From contig OX457027.1 in assembly GCA_949752745.1 (NCBI GenBank), positions 84,865,936-84,929,935 on the forward strand: a DNA stretch of 64,000 nt. Direction: 5' to 3'. This document shows, piece after piece, positions 23,431 through 35,851 of the stretch. The notes under the pieces are model-generated. The model was not told the DNA's origin, did not search any database, and saw only the letters and a list, made by a program, of their open reading frames with translations. This stretch comes from Protula sp. h YS-2021. Lineage: Eukaryota > Annelida > Polychaeta > Sabellida > Serpulidae. Every line of letters begins with the position of its first letter. Position 1 is the stretch's first letter. The translations under genes were made by a program, and so were the position numbers.

Positions 23431-23879
23431 CATACGTGCATACAGACGACAGGTGTCCCTCTACTGATGTGATAAGACAGGTCCAATGAATCCTTACGTT
23501 TGCAGTCTTTTGCAATAGCACTGCAGGTGTCACATCTTTAGACCGAATCTGAATCGACTTTGAGCCATACCGTAAAGATCCATCGATATTGAATCGGAAT
23601 GCCACAGTGTTAGTATACGGAATTCCCCTTTGCCAAGAAAGAAACTGTTCAAGAGAGAACTACCTGGGAGATACTAATTTGAAAGAATCAAGTAGAAACT
23701 GTTGGGGAAGAAGCATTGCAACGCAGTTGGCTAGTCTGAAACCAATGCCTCGTCGCACAGATGCACAATTGGATCTTTCTTGAATTATTTTGCGCCTACA
23801 GTCAAATGGGTGGAGGGTCAAACGGACGGATAGACTTAGATACTATTGTCCCCGGCTCCGTGTTAAGCGGTTATTTGTA

Positions 23880-25504
23880 TACAGATACGCTTGCGACAAA
23901 CGCAAAAATATGTTGGAATAAAACGCAAAAAATTGCAATTTTTTATTGCAACTTATTGCATTTTATTGCACCTAGCCGCGATCCAATATTTCAGAGGACG
24001 CGTCCTGAGCATGCAATATGTTGCGACTTATTTCACACTGATGATAACATTACACCTTGAGCAAACATTCACGCAAGCGATTGAATCCCCCTGCGCATTC
24101 ACTCCAATTGAATGTACTCTGTGTAAACAAGTCAATGTTTCAGCTGTATGTGTGGACGTGTAATAGGCTGTATTTCTGCTTAAAATTATTGTATAAGTAC
24201 ATGTTCTCGGGCGACATGAAATAAAATTAAAAATGGAATGCCAGTGTTATGTGCTTGGGAGATTACTGTCCAAGGAATGCTAGTGTTAACTAATATTAAG
24301 AAAAAGCTTTTTATTTGAAATTATCGCCCGTGGAACGTAGTCAAGTTTTGTTCCTTTCTTTCTCATCTGTTTTTATTTGCCATATTTAAGTGAAAAGCGA
24401 ATAAATTTACATGAATAGTGTCTTTCGTAAAAAAAAACACATCAAAAAGTTAGCTTTCTGACCGGAGCTGGGGGGGAGTGTGAAATAGAAATGGAATTAC
24501 GAATGGGAAAAAAATATACAATTTTTATTCAGGCCTGTGGGGGTGGTTTAAGTCTTAGACTGAGGATAATATGACGGTAAGGGGTGGTAGGAAAGGTAAA
24601 CAGTCATCTGCCCCTCCGGTCAACTGCCTCCCCCTTTTTTGCAACCTGGTCGACTGCCCCCCCCCCCCTCCTGCAACTTGACGGGGTCGTCATCTGCCCC
24701 CTTCCTTTTTTGGTAGAATTGTTTTTTAATTTAGGCAATTGTGATGTCCCCGTCTACTTCGTCTCTGAAACAATTGATCTTCATTGATCTGTTCACCAAT
24801 ATTGATCTTAGGAGAGACTGATCCGTAAACTAATTGCAATTCTGATTGCAATTAGTTTCCTATTGGTGAACTGCAACTTACCGAGGTGCAATGCATTCAA
24901 TAAAATAAATATAATTTTATTTATTGTGTCTTTGTAAGCCAAGAACCCAAGAAAAAATAGTATATGGAGGGGGCAAGCGACCACCCCTCCACTTTAAAGG
25001 GAGGCGGGGGGGGGGGGCAGTCGACCGGGTTGCAAAAAAAGGGGGGCAGTTGACCGGGGGGCAGATGATCGGGATTCGGTAGAAAAGGTTTGAAAAAATT
25101 TAGTTGCTATTTAGTTATCAAATTTTTGACTTAAAAAGCGATAAGTTCATAATAAAAGAACTGAACACATATCCACATGTGAGCTAACACAGCATTTTTT
25201 ATATTAACATTTTACACCCTTCCAGTCTGGAAATATTTAAACACTGCTAGCATCATACCATCCCACACAATACTTCTTGTGTGCAAACAAAATGCGCATT
25301 ACTGGGGATTAGTACAGTACACAATGCAAAACATCAAAAGACAATGTGTTGCATAACACTCATTTTGTTGCGATTTATTGCGGCCTGCCAAATGCATTTT
25401 GCGCCACGCAGGACGCGTTTTGTTTCATTTTTCTGCAACAAAATGCATTTATTTTTTGAAATTTATTGCGACTTATTTTTGCGTTTGTCGCAAGCGTATC
25501 TGTA
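23880..25504. mobile_element. 1.6-kb terminal-inverted-repeat element with TA ends and nested inverted repeats
   Basis: A 31-bp perfect inverted repeat (TACAGATACGCTTGCGACAA...) lies at 23880-23910 and 25474-25504. Reading the first TA as target duplication gives TIRs beginning CAGATACGC, as in Tc1/mariner-type elements. Inside, many GCAATTTATTGC-like words make further subterminal palindromes, and a second inverted repeat of about 70 bases lies at 24603-24671 / 25004-25074. No transposase frame is visible, so it is non-autonomous. Confidence 0.75.
24603..25074. repeat. Nested C/G-rich inverted repeat
   Basis: The left arm (GTCATCTGCCCCTCCGGTCA, CTTTTTTGCAACCTGGTCGA, C-run) pairs with the right arm (G-run, TCGACCGGGTTGCAAAAAAA, AGTTGACCGGGGGGCAGATG). 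A third partial copy of the word GTCATCTGCCCCC lies near 24690. About 330 bases of AT-rich DNA separate the arms. Confidence 0.75.
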
Positions 25505-25713
25505 CATTATATATTTTGTTTGTTTGTTTGGTGCTTAACGTTCCGTTCACAAACTAGGATGGGTATGTTATATATATTACATTGTTTATATACTAACCTC
25601 TTAACGCACGGCTGGGGATTATAGTATCTGTTTTATGAAAAATATGTGTTTAATACCAACGCTACCCGGACAAAAAAATATTTCCGTGAGTTCAAATCGA
25701 CAAAAAGTCGTAC

Positions 25714-25824
25714 CTCTTGCCATGTATACTCGTAGCCATCTGGATTTGCGCTGGGCAGGATGTACCAGTCAAAGGCATCCAGCACTGCTCTCGTGTCGTT
25801 GTTTTTGTCGTACGTATGGATTAG
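25714..25824 (-). CDS. Carboxypeptidase exon c (NPDGYEYT block)
   Basis: The 111-nt exon encodes 37 residues beginning LIHTYDKNNDTRAV and ending with DWYILPSANPDGYEYT then WQE. The DWYI.P..NPDGYEYT block is diagnostic of M14A peptidases. The acceptor is TATTTGTAG and the donor GAG|GTACGA. Both ends are phase 0, joining the MNK end of the previous exon to the DRLWRKTR start of the next. Confidence 0.92.
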
Positions 25825-26184
25825 CTACAAATAAGCAATGATTCCATCAAATTGAATGCTTGTTGTAGGATTGATTAGTGGAATGGTTGCAATTTTTGAC
25901 TGTCTTCATCCGTCTGTTCCTGTGACTGTCCACCAGGAACACAATTTTTTCAAAACTAGAGTGGGAAACCTTTGTAAAATTTACTAGAATTTTAGGCTCC
26001 AGGCCCAGGCAGATTTTGCTGACCTTCCACAAGGTCAACAGTTAGCCTTGATAATTCTAAACTGGATACAATTGTACCTTGGGATAGCAACACCTTGAAA
26101 ATCGGAACATCCTATCATTATCATTAAGGATATAATTAGCTAGAAATTCAGATATAATTAGCTAGTCTGCACTATAAAGTTTGC

Positions 26185-26430
26185 TTCTTTATTTTGCGTT
26201 TAACGTCCCATTCACCAACTATGATGGGTGTATTGGGACACACTTGCCAAAGGAACAAGTGGGCAAAAAGAAGGAAGAAAGAAGAAATAGTAAAAAAGGT
26301 TAGAAAGAAAGAAATTCCTATTAGTCGCCTCTTACGCCTTTCACGGAGCAGAAAGCAGTGGGTGTGTTCTTTAGATTCCCCTCAACCCAAAGGGGGCATA
26401 GCCGCGGTAATAACGGGGATTAGATTGTAA
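26185..26430 (+). repeat. Interspersed repeat, GTTTAACGTCCC type
   Basis: GCGTTTAACGTCCCATTCAC at the start and TTAGTCGCCTCTTACGCCTT, CAACCCAAAGGGGGCATAGC near the end are words of a mollusc interspersed repeat. A partial relative lies at 25517-25570 (TTTGGTGCTTAACGTTCCGT) and another at 16556-16590. The open frame inside is not coding. Confidence 0.55.
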
Positions 26431-26928
26431 ATAAGAAAGGCTAGTCATGAACTTAAAATGTCCAGAGAAGTTGCGACCAGCCGAGATCTAGTTATGTGAG
26501 TATCAAACGATGTAGAGTAGATACAAGGCGTGATTTCTGGATGATACTCCTCCTGGTGAGCGACTGGTCTGAGCCTGAACCTGTATAGATGGTCTATTTA
26601 GACATGTCACTTCTAGATAATGACCCTACCCCCCTCCTAACTCGGGAAAATGACATTATTGTTACGTCGAAAATAAAAACACCCATCGCATTTTATTATA
26701 CTTAAAGCCGCCTTTTACTGCTTTAACTTTCCACGTATTCAGATTAAACTGGAGTACGTTACCCAAATTGGAAATTAAACATCTACCAACACTTATGCAC
26801 AAACACTGAAGAAAAATACATTTCGGTTAGAAAAATTAAAATATTCATTTAAGTGATCTTTTTTTAATTTTAAGTGATACTTTTGCTTTCCTTCATCTTA
26901 AAAAACAAAAAAGTGAAAAAACTATAAC

Positions 26929-27033
26929 CTTGTTCATGATATAAAGCGCAGTGGCAGGTGCTATCCACTCGCGGGCGTGTATACCCGCATCCAGCCACAC
27001 CGCAGGCTTTTTTCCACTCTTTCTCACCCCAAT
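26929..27033 (-). CDS. Carboxypeptidase exon b (zinc ligands His69/Glu72)
   Basis: The 105-nt exon encodes 35 residues, [17 protein letters not shown] then [18 protein letters not shown]. HxxE in IHAREW supplies two of the three zinc ligands (His69 and Glu72 in bovine CPA numbering). Both exon ends are phase 0. The acceptor is TTTTTGGCAG. The donor AAG|GTTATA is weaker than usual but fits the reading frame and family alignment exactly. Confidence 0.92.
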
Positions 27034-28399
27034 CTGCCAAAAATGTACATGATATAGTTTCGATATTTACTTCGAAAAACCAACATTGAATGCATGAGGT
27101 TTGAGAAAAAAACCAGCGCTCGTAAATACAACCCTAAACACAGGGACCTCTAAATGAATGTGAGGATCGTGTCAACCAAAATGAATCTTAACTTATAGGC
27201 GATCTAATAGGGTCTTTATTTAATCTTGAGTTAGGTAGTCTTGTCGAGATGTCTTCATATGTAATGAAATGTGCTGAGGCATTAAATATAAGCATACCAA
27301 TATAAAAGGAAATATACCAAATATACTGAAAGATACTGAAATATACAATACCAAATTTATCTTATTGTTGGAAAGTTTGAATAAAGTCGAAAATATCTCA
27401 AATGATATTAAAGGGAATCAGAGGAGGGAAAAAACAAGTTGTGGTATACTGCTATTTGATAATGTGTTTTATTTTTTTAACCACCACATAAGTCCACCAT
27501 ATTTAAGCAAGCATAGCTGCTCTTTCACACAGCTTATCTAATCCCCGACGGGACCCGTCCCTTTTCATACCTATGACGGTTTTTGCATGAGATTAGATTA
27601 CACAATGGGCATCAGAACATGACTTAACTATGCAGTTTTACGTCACTACCATATGTAGAATTTTAAGCTAAGCTAAGCAAATGCGATGAGCATTCATACT
27701 GCAGCTTTGCTCATGTTAAGTACGCCGCCGGGATTAGTTAATTTCACTCTGCAGATTTCTAATTTTAATCAAATCGACAGCATGAAAGGAGCGCTCGATG
27801 ATAGAGCCTACAGAAAACGCAGCAAATATATTTATTTCTGTGAGGAATTATACTCAGAAGCACTTCATCAGTCCATTGTACATACAGTACGTGAGCAAGA
27901 CAAGGTAATGACAAAAGAAGATGCGAAAGACATTCCTGAGGCATGAAAATAATAATCAAGTTTAGCAGTTTTACGTTTCGCAGAAATTTTACAAGCTTCC
28001 ATTTATTTGCCCTTTTCTTAAAAAAAGAAAAACATGCTTTTACTCATACGTGAGCCTCAGGGGGTATGCTGCGACTAAATTGCATAATTTTCATGAAAAA
28101 CTTCAGAAACTAAAGGTTTTATTTGAAGCATAACATTGGCTCCTTAATGAAGCCCTACAGTATGTTCTTTAAAGAATATTTTTATTTATTTTAAAACATG
28201 AATGTTTTATGATAATTAATGCCCTTTACACACCTGCATTCTATGTTTTCAATAAATGGCATTAACAAGAAGTTTTTAAAACAAAGCTACTGGCAAAATT
28301 AAACATGATCCAATGAAAGAGTTTCAGAGAACAACTTAAAATGCAGTCGGACAGTATAGCTTGTTTCCTGGGGGAGCTCATTGAATAACTAGACCGAAT
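27034..28399. other. Intronic stretch, no gene recognised
   Basis: AT-rich. The open frame at 27686-27946 has no family likeness and no splice context. Confidence 0.5.
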
Positions 28400-28417
28400 T
28401 TCGCTACGCGTAGCGAA
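28400..28417. repeat. Perfect 18-bp palindrome
   Basis: TTCGCTACGCGTAGCGAA is self-complementary over all 18 bases. It lies about 80 bases before the tandem repeats of the next element and could be its 5' structure. Confidence 0.85.
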
Positions 28418-28483
28418 GTAGTACCCAGGGCAGAGACACAAGGGCAGAGACACAAAATATTTTATCAAAGACACATTTTTTCA

Positions 28484-29745
28484 GTGTTTCAACATAATTG
28501 TCAGCTTCCGGATTTTTATCTTGAACGAGGCCATCGAAGTGAATATAATGTAACCTCATTTGGGCACAAAAAAATCAAATTCAGTTTTCTAACCGTTTTT
28601 GAGATACTGGTCAGCTTCCGGTTTTTGACCTTGACCATGATGGAGGAGCTCAAGATCACCGAGGTACCTCTTATGTAACGTTGTTTAGGCCAAAAGTTTC
28701 GAAAATGAGCTCAAAATCGCTCTATCTCTAACCGTTTTCGAGATAATAGTCAACTTCCGGTTTTTGACCTTGACCGTGACCCAGAAGGTCAAGGTCACCG
28801 AGGTACCTCTTATGTAACGCTGTTTAGGCCCAAACGGTCGAAAATGAGCTCAAAATCGCTCTACCTCTAACCGTTTTCGAGATAATAGTCAACTTCCGGT
28901 TTTTGACCTTGACCGTGACCCAGAAGGTCAAGGTCACCGAGGTACCTCTTATGTAACGTTGTTTAGGCCCAAAGGGTGGAAATGAGCTCAAAATCGCTCT
29001 ATCTCTAACCGTTTTCGAGATAATAGTCAACTTCTGGTTTTTGACCTTGACCGTGACCCAGAAGGTCAAGGTCACCGAGGTACCTCTTATGTAACGTTGT
29101 TTAGGCCCAAAGGGTCGTAAATGAGCTCAAAATCGCTCTATCTCTCACCGTTTTCGAGATGAGTCGGCCTGTCGTTAAGGACGCGTGAAATCACGTGACC
29201 TTTGACCTTGACCCTCAAGGTCAAGGTTAGTGATGAAAGTTTACCCTTTACTGGGTACGTTTTATGCATTCACAGTTTGATTTGAGCACCTTTGTGGCTA
29301 CTTTTCGTGATTAATAGGTGTTTCCAAAAATATTTTGACCTCAATTTGACCTTGACCTCTGAGGTGCAAAGTCAAAAAATTTTACGGATTTGACGACAAC
29401 TCATTACCCTCTATGTCTCTGCCACATGCCGTCTTTTTACGACAAACCCTGTAGGAGGAGTTTTCTGGAAACCACTTTGAGGTCAGAAAAACTTTGACCT
29501 CATTTTGACTTTGACCTTCAAGGTCAAGGTCAAAGAAATTTGCGGATTTGACGACATCTCGTCACCCTCTATCACTGTGCCAAATTTCATCGTCCTACGT
29601 CAAATAGCGTAGGAGGAGTTTTCTGGAAACCTCCGTAACGGAAAAGAAAGAGAAAAAAAAGGAAAAAAAGGGCAGAAATTTCGAGAAAAACTACAAACTT
29701 ATTCCCATTTGCAAACGAAGTTTGCAAGTGGGAATAAAAACCGCC
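28484..29745 (+). mobile_element. Element with four to five 139-bp repeats and a 16-bp hairpin end
   Basis: Core units begin near 28501, 28612, 28751, 28890 and 29028 (AACTTCCGGTTTTTGACCTT, AAGGTCACCGAGGTACCTCT, GAGCTCAAAATCGCTCTA). Then come two diverged TGACCTTGACC-rich segments ending GGAGGAGTTTTCTGGAAACC, and the hairpin 29701-29735 (ATTCCCATTTGCAAAC / GTTTGCAAGTGGGAAT, one mismatch) before AAAAAC. No coding frame. Confidence 0.7.
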
Positions 29746-29939
29746 TGTCTTTATGCCAATGTGTAGGCGGTTGGCCAATAGTTTCTAAAACATTGTGTTA
29801 CTTAAGGGTATGGATGGGCTTGATTTAGTGCATCTGCAGTGTGTTTTAGCGACACAAAGGCAAAATGGTGCACTTCAATAACTGATCCGAAAAGTTGTAC
29901 AGTAATGCACAATGTCCCACAATGCCCAATTCTTTCCAG

Positions 29940-30028
29940 GGAATCCTGATTCCAACGATTTCAGGTCTGTTACGTTAGACGATGTAAAAACTTGCTACTG
30001 CCAGTTGCTTAAGACCTTTGAGCCTAAG
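29940..30028 (+). CDS. Possible orphan exon on the plus strand
   Basis: An 89-nt interval has a good acceptor (TTCTTTCCAG) and donor (AAG|GTAATA). It is open in one phase (2 + 29 codons): NPDSNDFRSVTLDDVKTCYC then QLLKTFEPK. The composition looks coding, but I recognise no family and no partner exons nearby. It could be a nested gene's exon, a captured fragment or chance. Confidence 0.25.
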
Positions 30029-30899
30029 GTAATAAATGGATGTTTGAAACAACTTTACATATTATATTGAATTACGCATTGAATACATTTTGCTTCTATT
30101 TTATCTGCTGTTGGTGGACCCCTAAAACTGTGTTTCTTTTTTGTTTCGGTTATGCTCATAAGCCATCAAAAGGTTGTGGGACATCTTTTTTGACAAACGT
30201 CTCAACAATTAAGTGACGGTAAGGTAAAACGGCTACATTAACACACGCTTTTCCTAGATATTGAGGCTTATAGCAGCCAACTATTCGGCTGATCTGTAAC
30301 ACCGATTGTATCGGCGGCTTACCACACCCGAGGAGTGACACATGCCATATATTTATAACAACTGATTATTTATTATTAGTATTGCTATTTATTAATTTTA
30401 AAATTTCAAGTAGTCATGCAGACTTAAGAGAAAATCAAACCATGTATTCCGGGCTCAGTCTGTGTATTTTTCACTTAATTAGGTTGTTATGCAGACATGG
30501 TGTCACAACCAAACCACGTATTCCAGACCCCGTCTGTATGGTTTACACACATCTAAGTTATGTTGTCACACAGATCTGGTGACAGAACTAAACCACGTAT
30601 TTAGCAAAATAACACTGAAGTATCCAAATATAAACGGAAAAAGTTTTTAATGGGAAAACTTTAATGGAGATATCTGTAGTTCTACAACGTCACTAATATT
30701 AGTCCTATTGTGATATCATTAATATTATTATCATAAAATTATTAATATTATAACTGGTCTGGTAATAAAAAATGTAGACTAGGTGAGGTTTTGATCGTAA
30801 TTTTTGGCCTGTAATTTGCGTGGCTTGGACAACTAACAGATACTGACAACAGCAATTTAAATCCTAAGGCTCGACTGTTGAAAGTAAAACGTGCTCTTA

Positions 30900-31175
30900 T
30901 CTGAAAAGTATATCATTTCACCAAAATCCCATCCAGATGAAGCAAAAATGCCTTAAAAGGGCTATCATGTCACCAAAACCCCGTACAGATGAAGTCAAAA
31001 CGCCTTAAAAAGGTATATTTTTTCACCAAAATGCCCTACAGGTGAAGCGAAAAGGCCTCAAAAAAGGCATATCATGTCACCAAAATCCCATACAGATGAA
31101 GCGAAAATGCCTTAAAAAGGATATCACGTCACCAAAATCCCGTATAGAGATGAAGCCAAAACGTCTTAAAAGTAT
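30900..31175. repeat. About 58-base minisatellite, five units
   Basis: Units contain TATCATGTCACCAAAATCCC, ATACAGATGAAGCGAAAATG and CCTTAAAAAGG. Confidence 0.85.
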
Positions 31176-32030
31176 TACAAACCACGCAGAAGTCATAAGA
31201 ACCTCTGATGGCCAGTGTTCTTAGCGGACCCCTTATGAGATGATGAGGGCCTTGACTGCATGTAACTGATGTCCTAAAAATGGTTCTCATATCGCACACA
31301 AAAAAGCCAAAAAAATGGTGGCATGCTCGTTACATAATGTCAAGTTTTAAATAGATTTAGATTTTTTTCTGTTCTGTGGTAGGCGGGCAATATATTAAAA
31401 ATAGCGTTATGTAAGGCTCGAAGCCTGCGACAAGCGACAACTTGTTTTGATGTTGAATTATTGCTCAAGAAAATTAATGTGTGTAGATCTACTGAAACGT
31501 TTTTATTGTGATTACCTGGTTGAAACCAAAAAAAATTCTTATGCGCGTTTATGATAGCTTAGGTGTTTTTAGTTTTAAGAAAACGATATCCAAGCAACAT
31601 TTAGTAAAATAGGCAAATAATTCAATGCTTTAGATTAACAAGGTTGATATGCAGTAGCACTTGTCTGTGTGAGTTTTTCAGCGATGAACTTTTCCGTTTT
31701 ATTTGTTAATTATCTGTTTATTACGCATGAGGTGGTGGCATAACAGAATACCGGTCTCTGTTTCTCCGTGTTGTTCCGATCAAGCACAAGTCCTATGGGG
31801 TATTTTTCATTTCGATGTTTCACAAAAAGCGAGATGGCAACGATTCACAACAATAACAATGATTCACCATTTCCAAGTAGATGCTCGAGAAGCATGAATC
31901 CGCCGGGTTCGCGCAAATTGTATACCTGATTATGATGTTCCTGTGAACAACTGTTCCAAAGAACACCATACAGCCTTGTGGTCAGTGAAGTAGAGGTTTG
32001 TAGAGCCAGTGGTACATGGTTGATTTGGTA
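31176..32030. other. Flank before the satellite array
   Basis: No gene. The last 100 bases (CTTGTGGTCAGTGAAGTAGA, GAGCCAGTGGTACATGGTTG) may be the 5' end of the element whose core became the array; I cannot place the boundary. Confidence 0.4.
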
Positions 32031-33476
32031 TGAAGATAATCAATCCACCCACTAATGCGGCCTGTAGGCGCGTGAGACCGATATGTGTTATGCTCATTCC
32101 TAATTCATTTCTTCCATTTTTTAAAGTTTTGTCATTTTGACAATTTTAGTCGGATCCGGTCGAATCCTGGTCACTGCACTGCGGGATGCTTAGGAGCAGC
32201 CCTGGGTAAAATCTTAAGTCAATCCACCCACTAATGCGGGCTGTAGGCGCGTGAGACTGATGTGTGTTATGCAAAGTCCTTATTCAGTGTCTGCAATTTT
32301 TTAAAGTTCTGCCATTCTGGCAATTTTGCTCCAATCCCGTCGAATCCTGGTCACTGCACTGCGGGATGCTTAGGAGCAGCCATGGGTAAAATCTTAAATC
32401 AATCCACCCACTAATGCGGGCTGTAGGCGCGTGAGACTGATGTGTGTTATGCAAAGTCCTTATTCAGTGTCTGCAATTTTTTAAAGTTTTGCCATTTTGG
32501 CAATTTTGCTCCGATCCCGTCGAATCCTGGTCACTGCACTGCGGGATGCTTAGGAGCAGCCCTTGGTAAAATCTGAAATCAATCCAACCTCTAATGCGGG
32601 CTGTAGGCGCGTGAGACCGATATGTGTAAAGCTCATTCCTAATTAAGTTTCTTCAAATTTTAAAGTTTTTTCATTTTGACAATTTTGCTCGGATCCGGTC
32701 AATTCCTGGTCACTGCACTGCGGGATGCTTAGGAGCAGCCATTGGTAAAATCTGAAATCAATCCACCCACTAATGCGGCCTGTAGGCGCGTGAGACCGAT
32801 AAGTGTTATGCTCATTCCTAATTCATTTCTTCCATTTTTTAAAGTTTTGTCATTTTGACAATATTAGTCGGATCCGGTCGAATCCTGGTCACTGCACTGC
32901 GGGATGCTTAGGAGCAGCCCTGGGTAAAATCTTAAGTCAATCCACCCACTAATGCGGGCTGTAGGCGCGTGAGACTGATGTGTCTTATGCAAAGTCCTTA
33001 TTCAGTGTCTGCAATTTTTTAAAGTTCTGCCATTCTGGCAATTTTGCTCCAATCCCGTCGAATCCTGGTCACTGCACTGCGGGATGCTTAGGAGCAGCCA
33101 TGGATAAAATCTGAAATCAATCCACCCACTAATGCGGGCTGTAGGCGCGTGAGACTGATGTGTGTTATGCAAAGTCCTTATTCAGTGTCTGCAATTTTTT
33201 AAAGTTCTGCCATTCTGGCAATTTTGCTCCAATCCCGTCGAATCCTGGTCACTGCACTGCGGGATGCTTAGGAGCAGCCATGGGTAAAATCTTAAATCAA
33301 TCCACCCACTAATGCGGGCTGTAGGCGCGTGAGACTGATGTGTGTTATGCAAAGTCCTTATTCAGTGTCTGCAATTTTTTAAAGTTTTGCCATTTTGGCA
33401 ATTTTGCTCCGATCCCGTCGAATCCTGGTCACTGCACTGCGGGATGCTTAGGAGCAGCCCTTGGTAAAATCTGAAA

Positions 33477-35630
33477 TCAATCCAACCTCTAATGCGGGCT
33501 GTAGGCGCGTGAGACCGATATGTGTAAAGCTCATTCCTAATTAAGTTTCTTCAAATTTTAAAGTTTTTTCATTTTGACAATTTTGCTCGGATCCGGTCAA
33601 TTCCTGGTCACTGCACTGCGGGATGCTTAGGAGCAGCCATTGGTAAAATCTGAAATCAATCCACCCACTAATGCGGCCTGTAGGCGCGTGAGACCGATAA
33701 GTGTTATGCTCATTCCTAATTCATGTCTTCCATTTTTTAAAGTTTTGTCATTTTGACAATATTAGTCGGATCCGGTCGAATCCTGGTCACTGCACTGCGG
33801 GATGACTAGGAGCAGCCCTGGGTAAAATCTTAAATCAATCCACCCACTAATGCGGGCTGTAGGCGCGTGAGACTGATGTGTGTTATGCAAAGTCCTTATT
33901 CAGTTTCTGCAATTTTTTAAAGTTTTGCCATTTTGGCAATTTTGCTCGGATCCGGTCGAATCCTGGTTACTGCACTGCGGGATGCTTAGTAGCAGCCATG
34001 GGTAAAATCTTAAATCAATCCTCTCACTAATGCGGCCTGTAGGCGCGTGAGACCGATATGTGTTATGCTCATTCCTAATTCATTTCTTCCATTTTTTTAA
34101 GCTTTGTCATTTTGACAATTTTGCTCGGATCCGGTCGAATCCTGGTCACTGCACTGCGGGATGCTTAGGAGCAGCCCTGGGTAAAATCTTAAATCAATCC
34201 AACCTCTAATGCGGGCTGTAGGCGCGTGAGACCGATATGTGTAAAGCTCATTCCTAATTAAGTTTCTTCAAATTTTAAAGTTTTTTTCATTTTGACAATT
34301 TTGCTCGGATCCGGTCAATTCCTGGTCACTGCACTGCGGGATGCTTAGGAGCAGCCATTGGTAAAATCTGGAATCAATCCACCCACTAATGCGGCCTGTA
34401 GGCGCGTGAGACCGATAAGTGTTATGCTCATTCCTAATTCATTTCTTCCATTTTTTAAAGTTTTGTCATTTTGACAATATTAGTCGGATCCGGTCGAATC
34501 CTGGTGACTGCACTGCGGGATGCCTAGGAGCAGCCCTGGGTAAAATCTTAAATCAATCAACCCACTAATGCGGGCTGTAGGCGCGTGAGACTGATGTGTG
34601 TTATGCAAAGTCCTTATTCAGTTTCTGCAATTTTTTAAAGTTTTGCCATTTTGGCAATTTTGCTCGGATCCGGTCAAATCCTGGTTACTGCACTGCGGGA
34701 TGCTTAGTAGCAGCCATGGGTAAAATCTTAAATCAATCCTCTCACTAATGCGGCCTGTAGGCGCGTGAGACCGATATGTGTTATGCTCATTCCTAATTCA
34801 TTTCTTCCATTTTTTTAAGCTTTGTCATTTTGACAATTTTGCTCGGATCCGGTCGAATCCTGGTCACTGCACTGCGGGATGCTTAGGAGCAGCCCTGGGT
34901 AAAATCTTAAATCAATCCAACCTCTAATGCGGGCTGTAGGCGCGTGAGACCGATATGTGTAAAGCTCATTCCTAATTAAGTTTCTTCAAATTTTAAAGTT
35001 TTTTCATTTTGACAATTTTGCTCGGATCCGGTCAATTCCTGGTCACTGCACTGCGGGATGCTTAGGAGCAGCCATTGGTAAAATCTGAAATCAATCCACC
35101 CACTAATGCGGCCTGTAGGCGCGTGAGACCGATAAGTGTTATGCTCATTCCTAATTCATTTCTTCCATTTTTTAAAGTTTTGTCATTTTGACAATATTAG
35201 TCGGATCCGGTCGAATCCTGGTGACTGCACTGCGGGATGCCTAGGAGCAGCCCTGGGTAAAATCTTAAATCAATCAACCCACTAATGCGGGCTGTAGGCG
35301 CGTGAGACTGATGTGTGTTATGCAAAGTCCTTATTCAGTTTCTGCAATTTTTTAAAGTTTTGCCATTTTGGCAATTTTGCTCGGATCCGGTCGAATCCTG
35401 GTTACTGCACTGCGGGATGCTTAGTAGCAGCCATGGGTAAAATCTTAAATCAATCCTCTCACTAATGCGGCCTGTAGGCGCGTGAGACCGATATGTGTTA
35501 TGCTCATTCCTAATTCATTTCTTCCATTTTTTTAAGCTTTGTCATTTTGACAATTTTGCTCGGATCCGGTCGAATCCTGGTCACTGCACTGCGGGATGCT
35601 TAGGAGCAGCCCTGGGTTAAATCTTAAGTC
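33477..35630. repeat. Four-monomer higher-order repeat, three copies of 718 bp
   Basis: Monomers beginning AATCAATCCAACCTCTAATG recur at 33477, 34195 and 34913, each followed by the same order of three other monomer variants, including one starting AATCAATCCTCTCACTAATG. An earlier instance at 32579 is 898 bp (five monomers) before the first copy. Confidence 0.8.
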
Positions 35631-35851
35631 AATCCAAACACTAATGCGGGCTGTAGGCGCGTGAGACTGATGTGTGTTATGCAAAGTCCTTATTCAGTGT
35701 CTGCAATTTTTTAAAGTTTTGCCATTTTGGCAATTTTGCTCCGATCCCGTCGAATCCTGGTCACTGCACTGCGGGATGCTTAGGAGCAGCCCTGGGTAAA
35801 ATCTGAAATCAATCCACCCACTAATGCGGGCTGTAGGCGCGTGAGACTGAT

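Noticed and set aside
27686..27946. 86-codon plus-strand frame
   Set aside because: No recognised domain; codon content not distinct from surrounding AT-rich DNA.
32150..32190. Pol III B-box-like GGTCGAATCC in the satellite monomer
   Set aside because: One core position differs from the consensus and no convincing A box lies at the right distance, so a tRNA origin is not supported.
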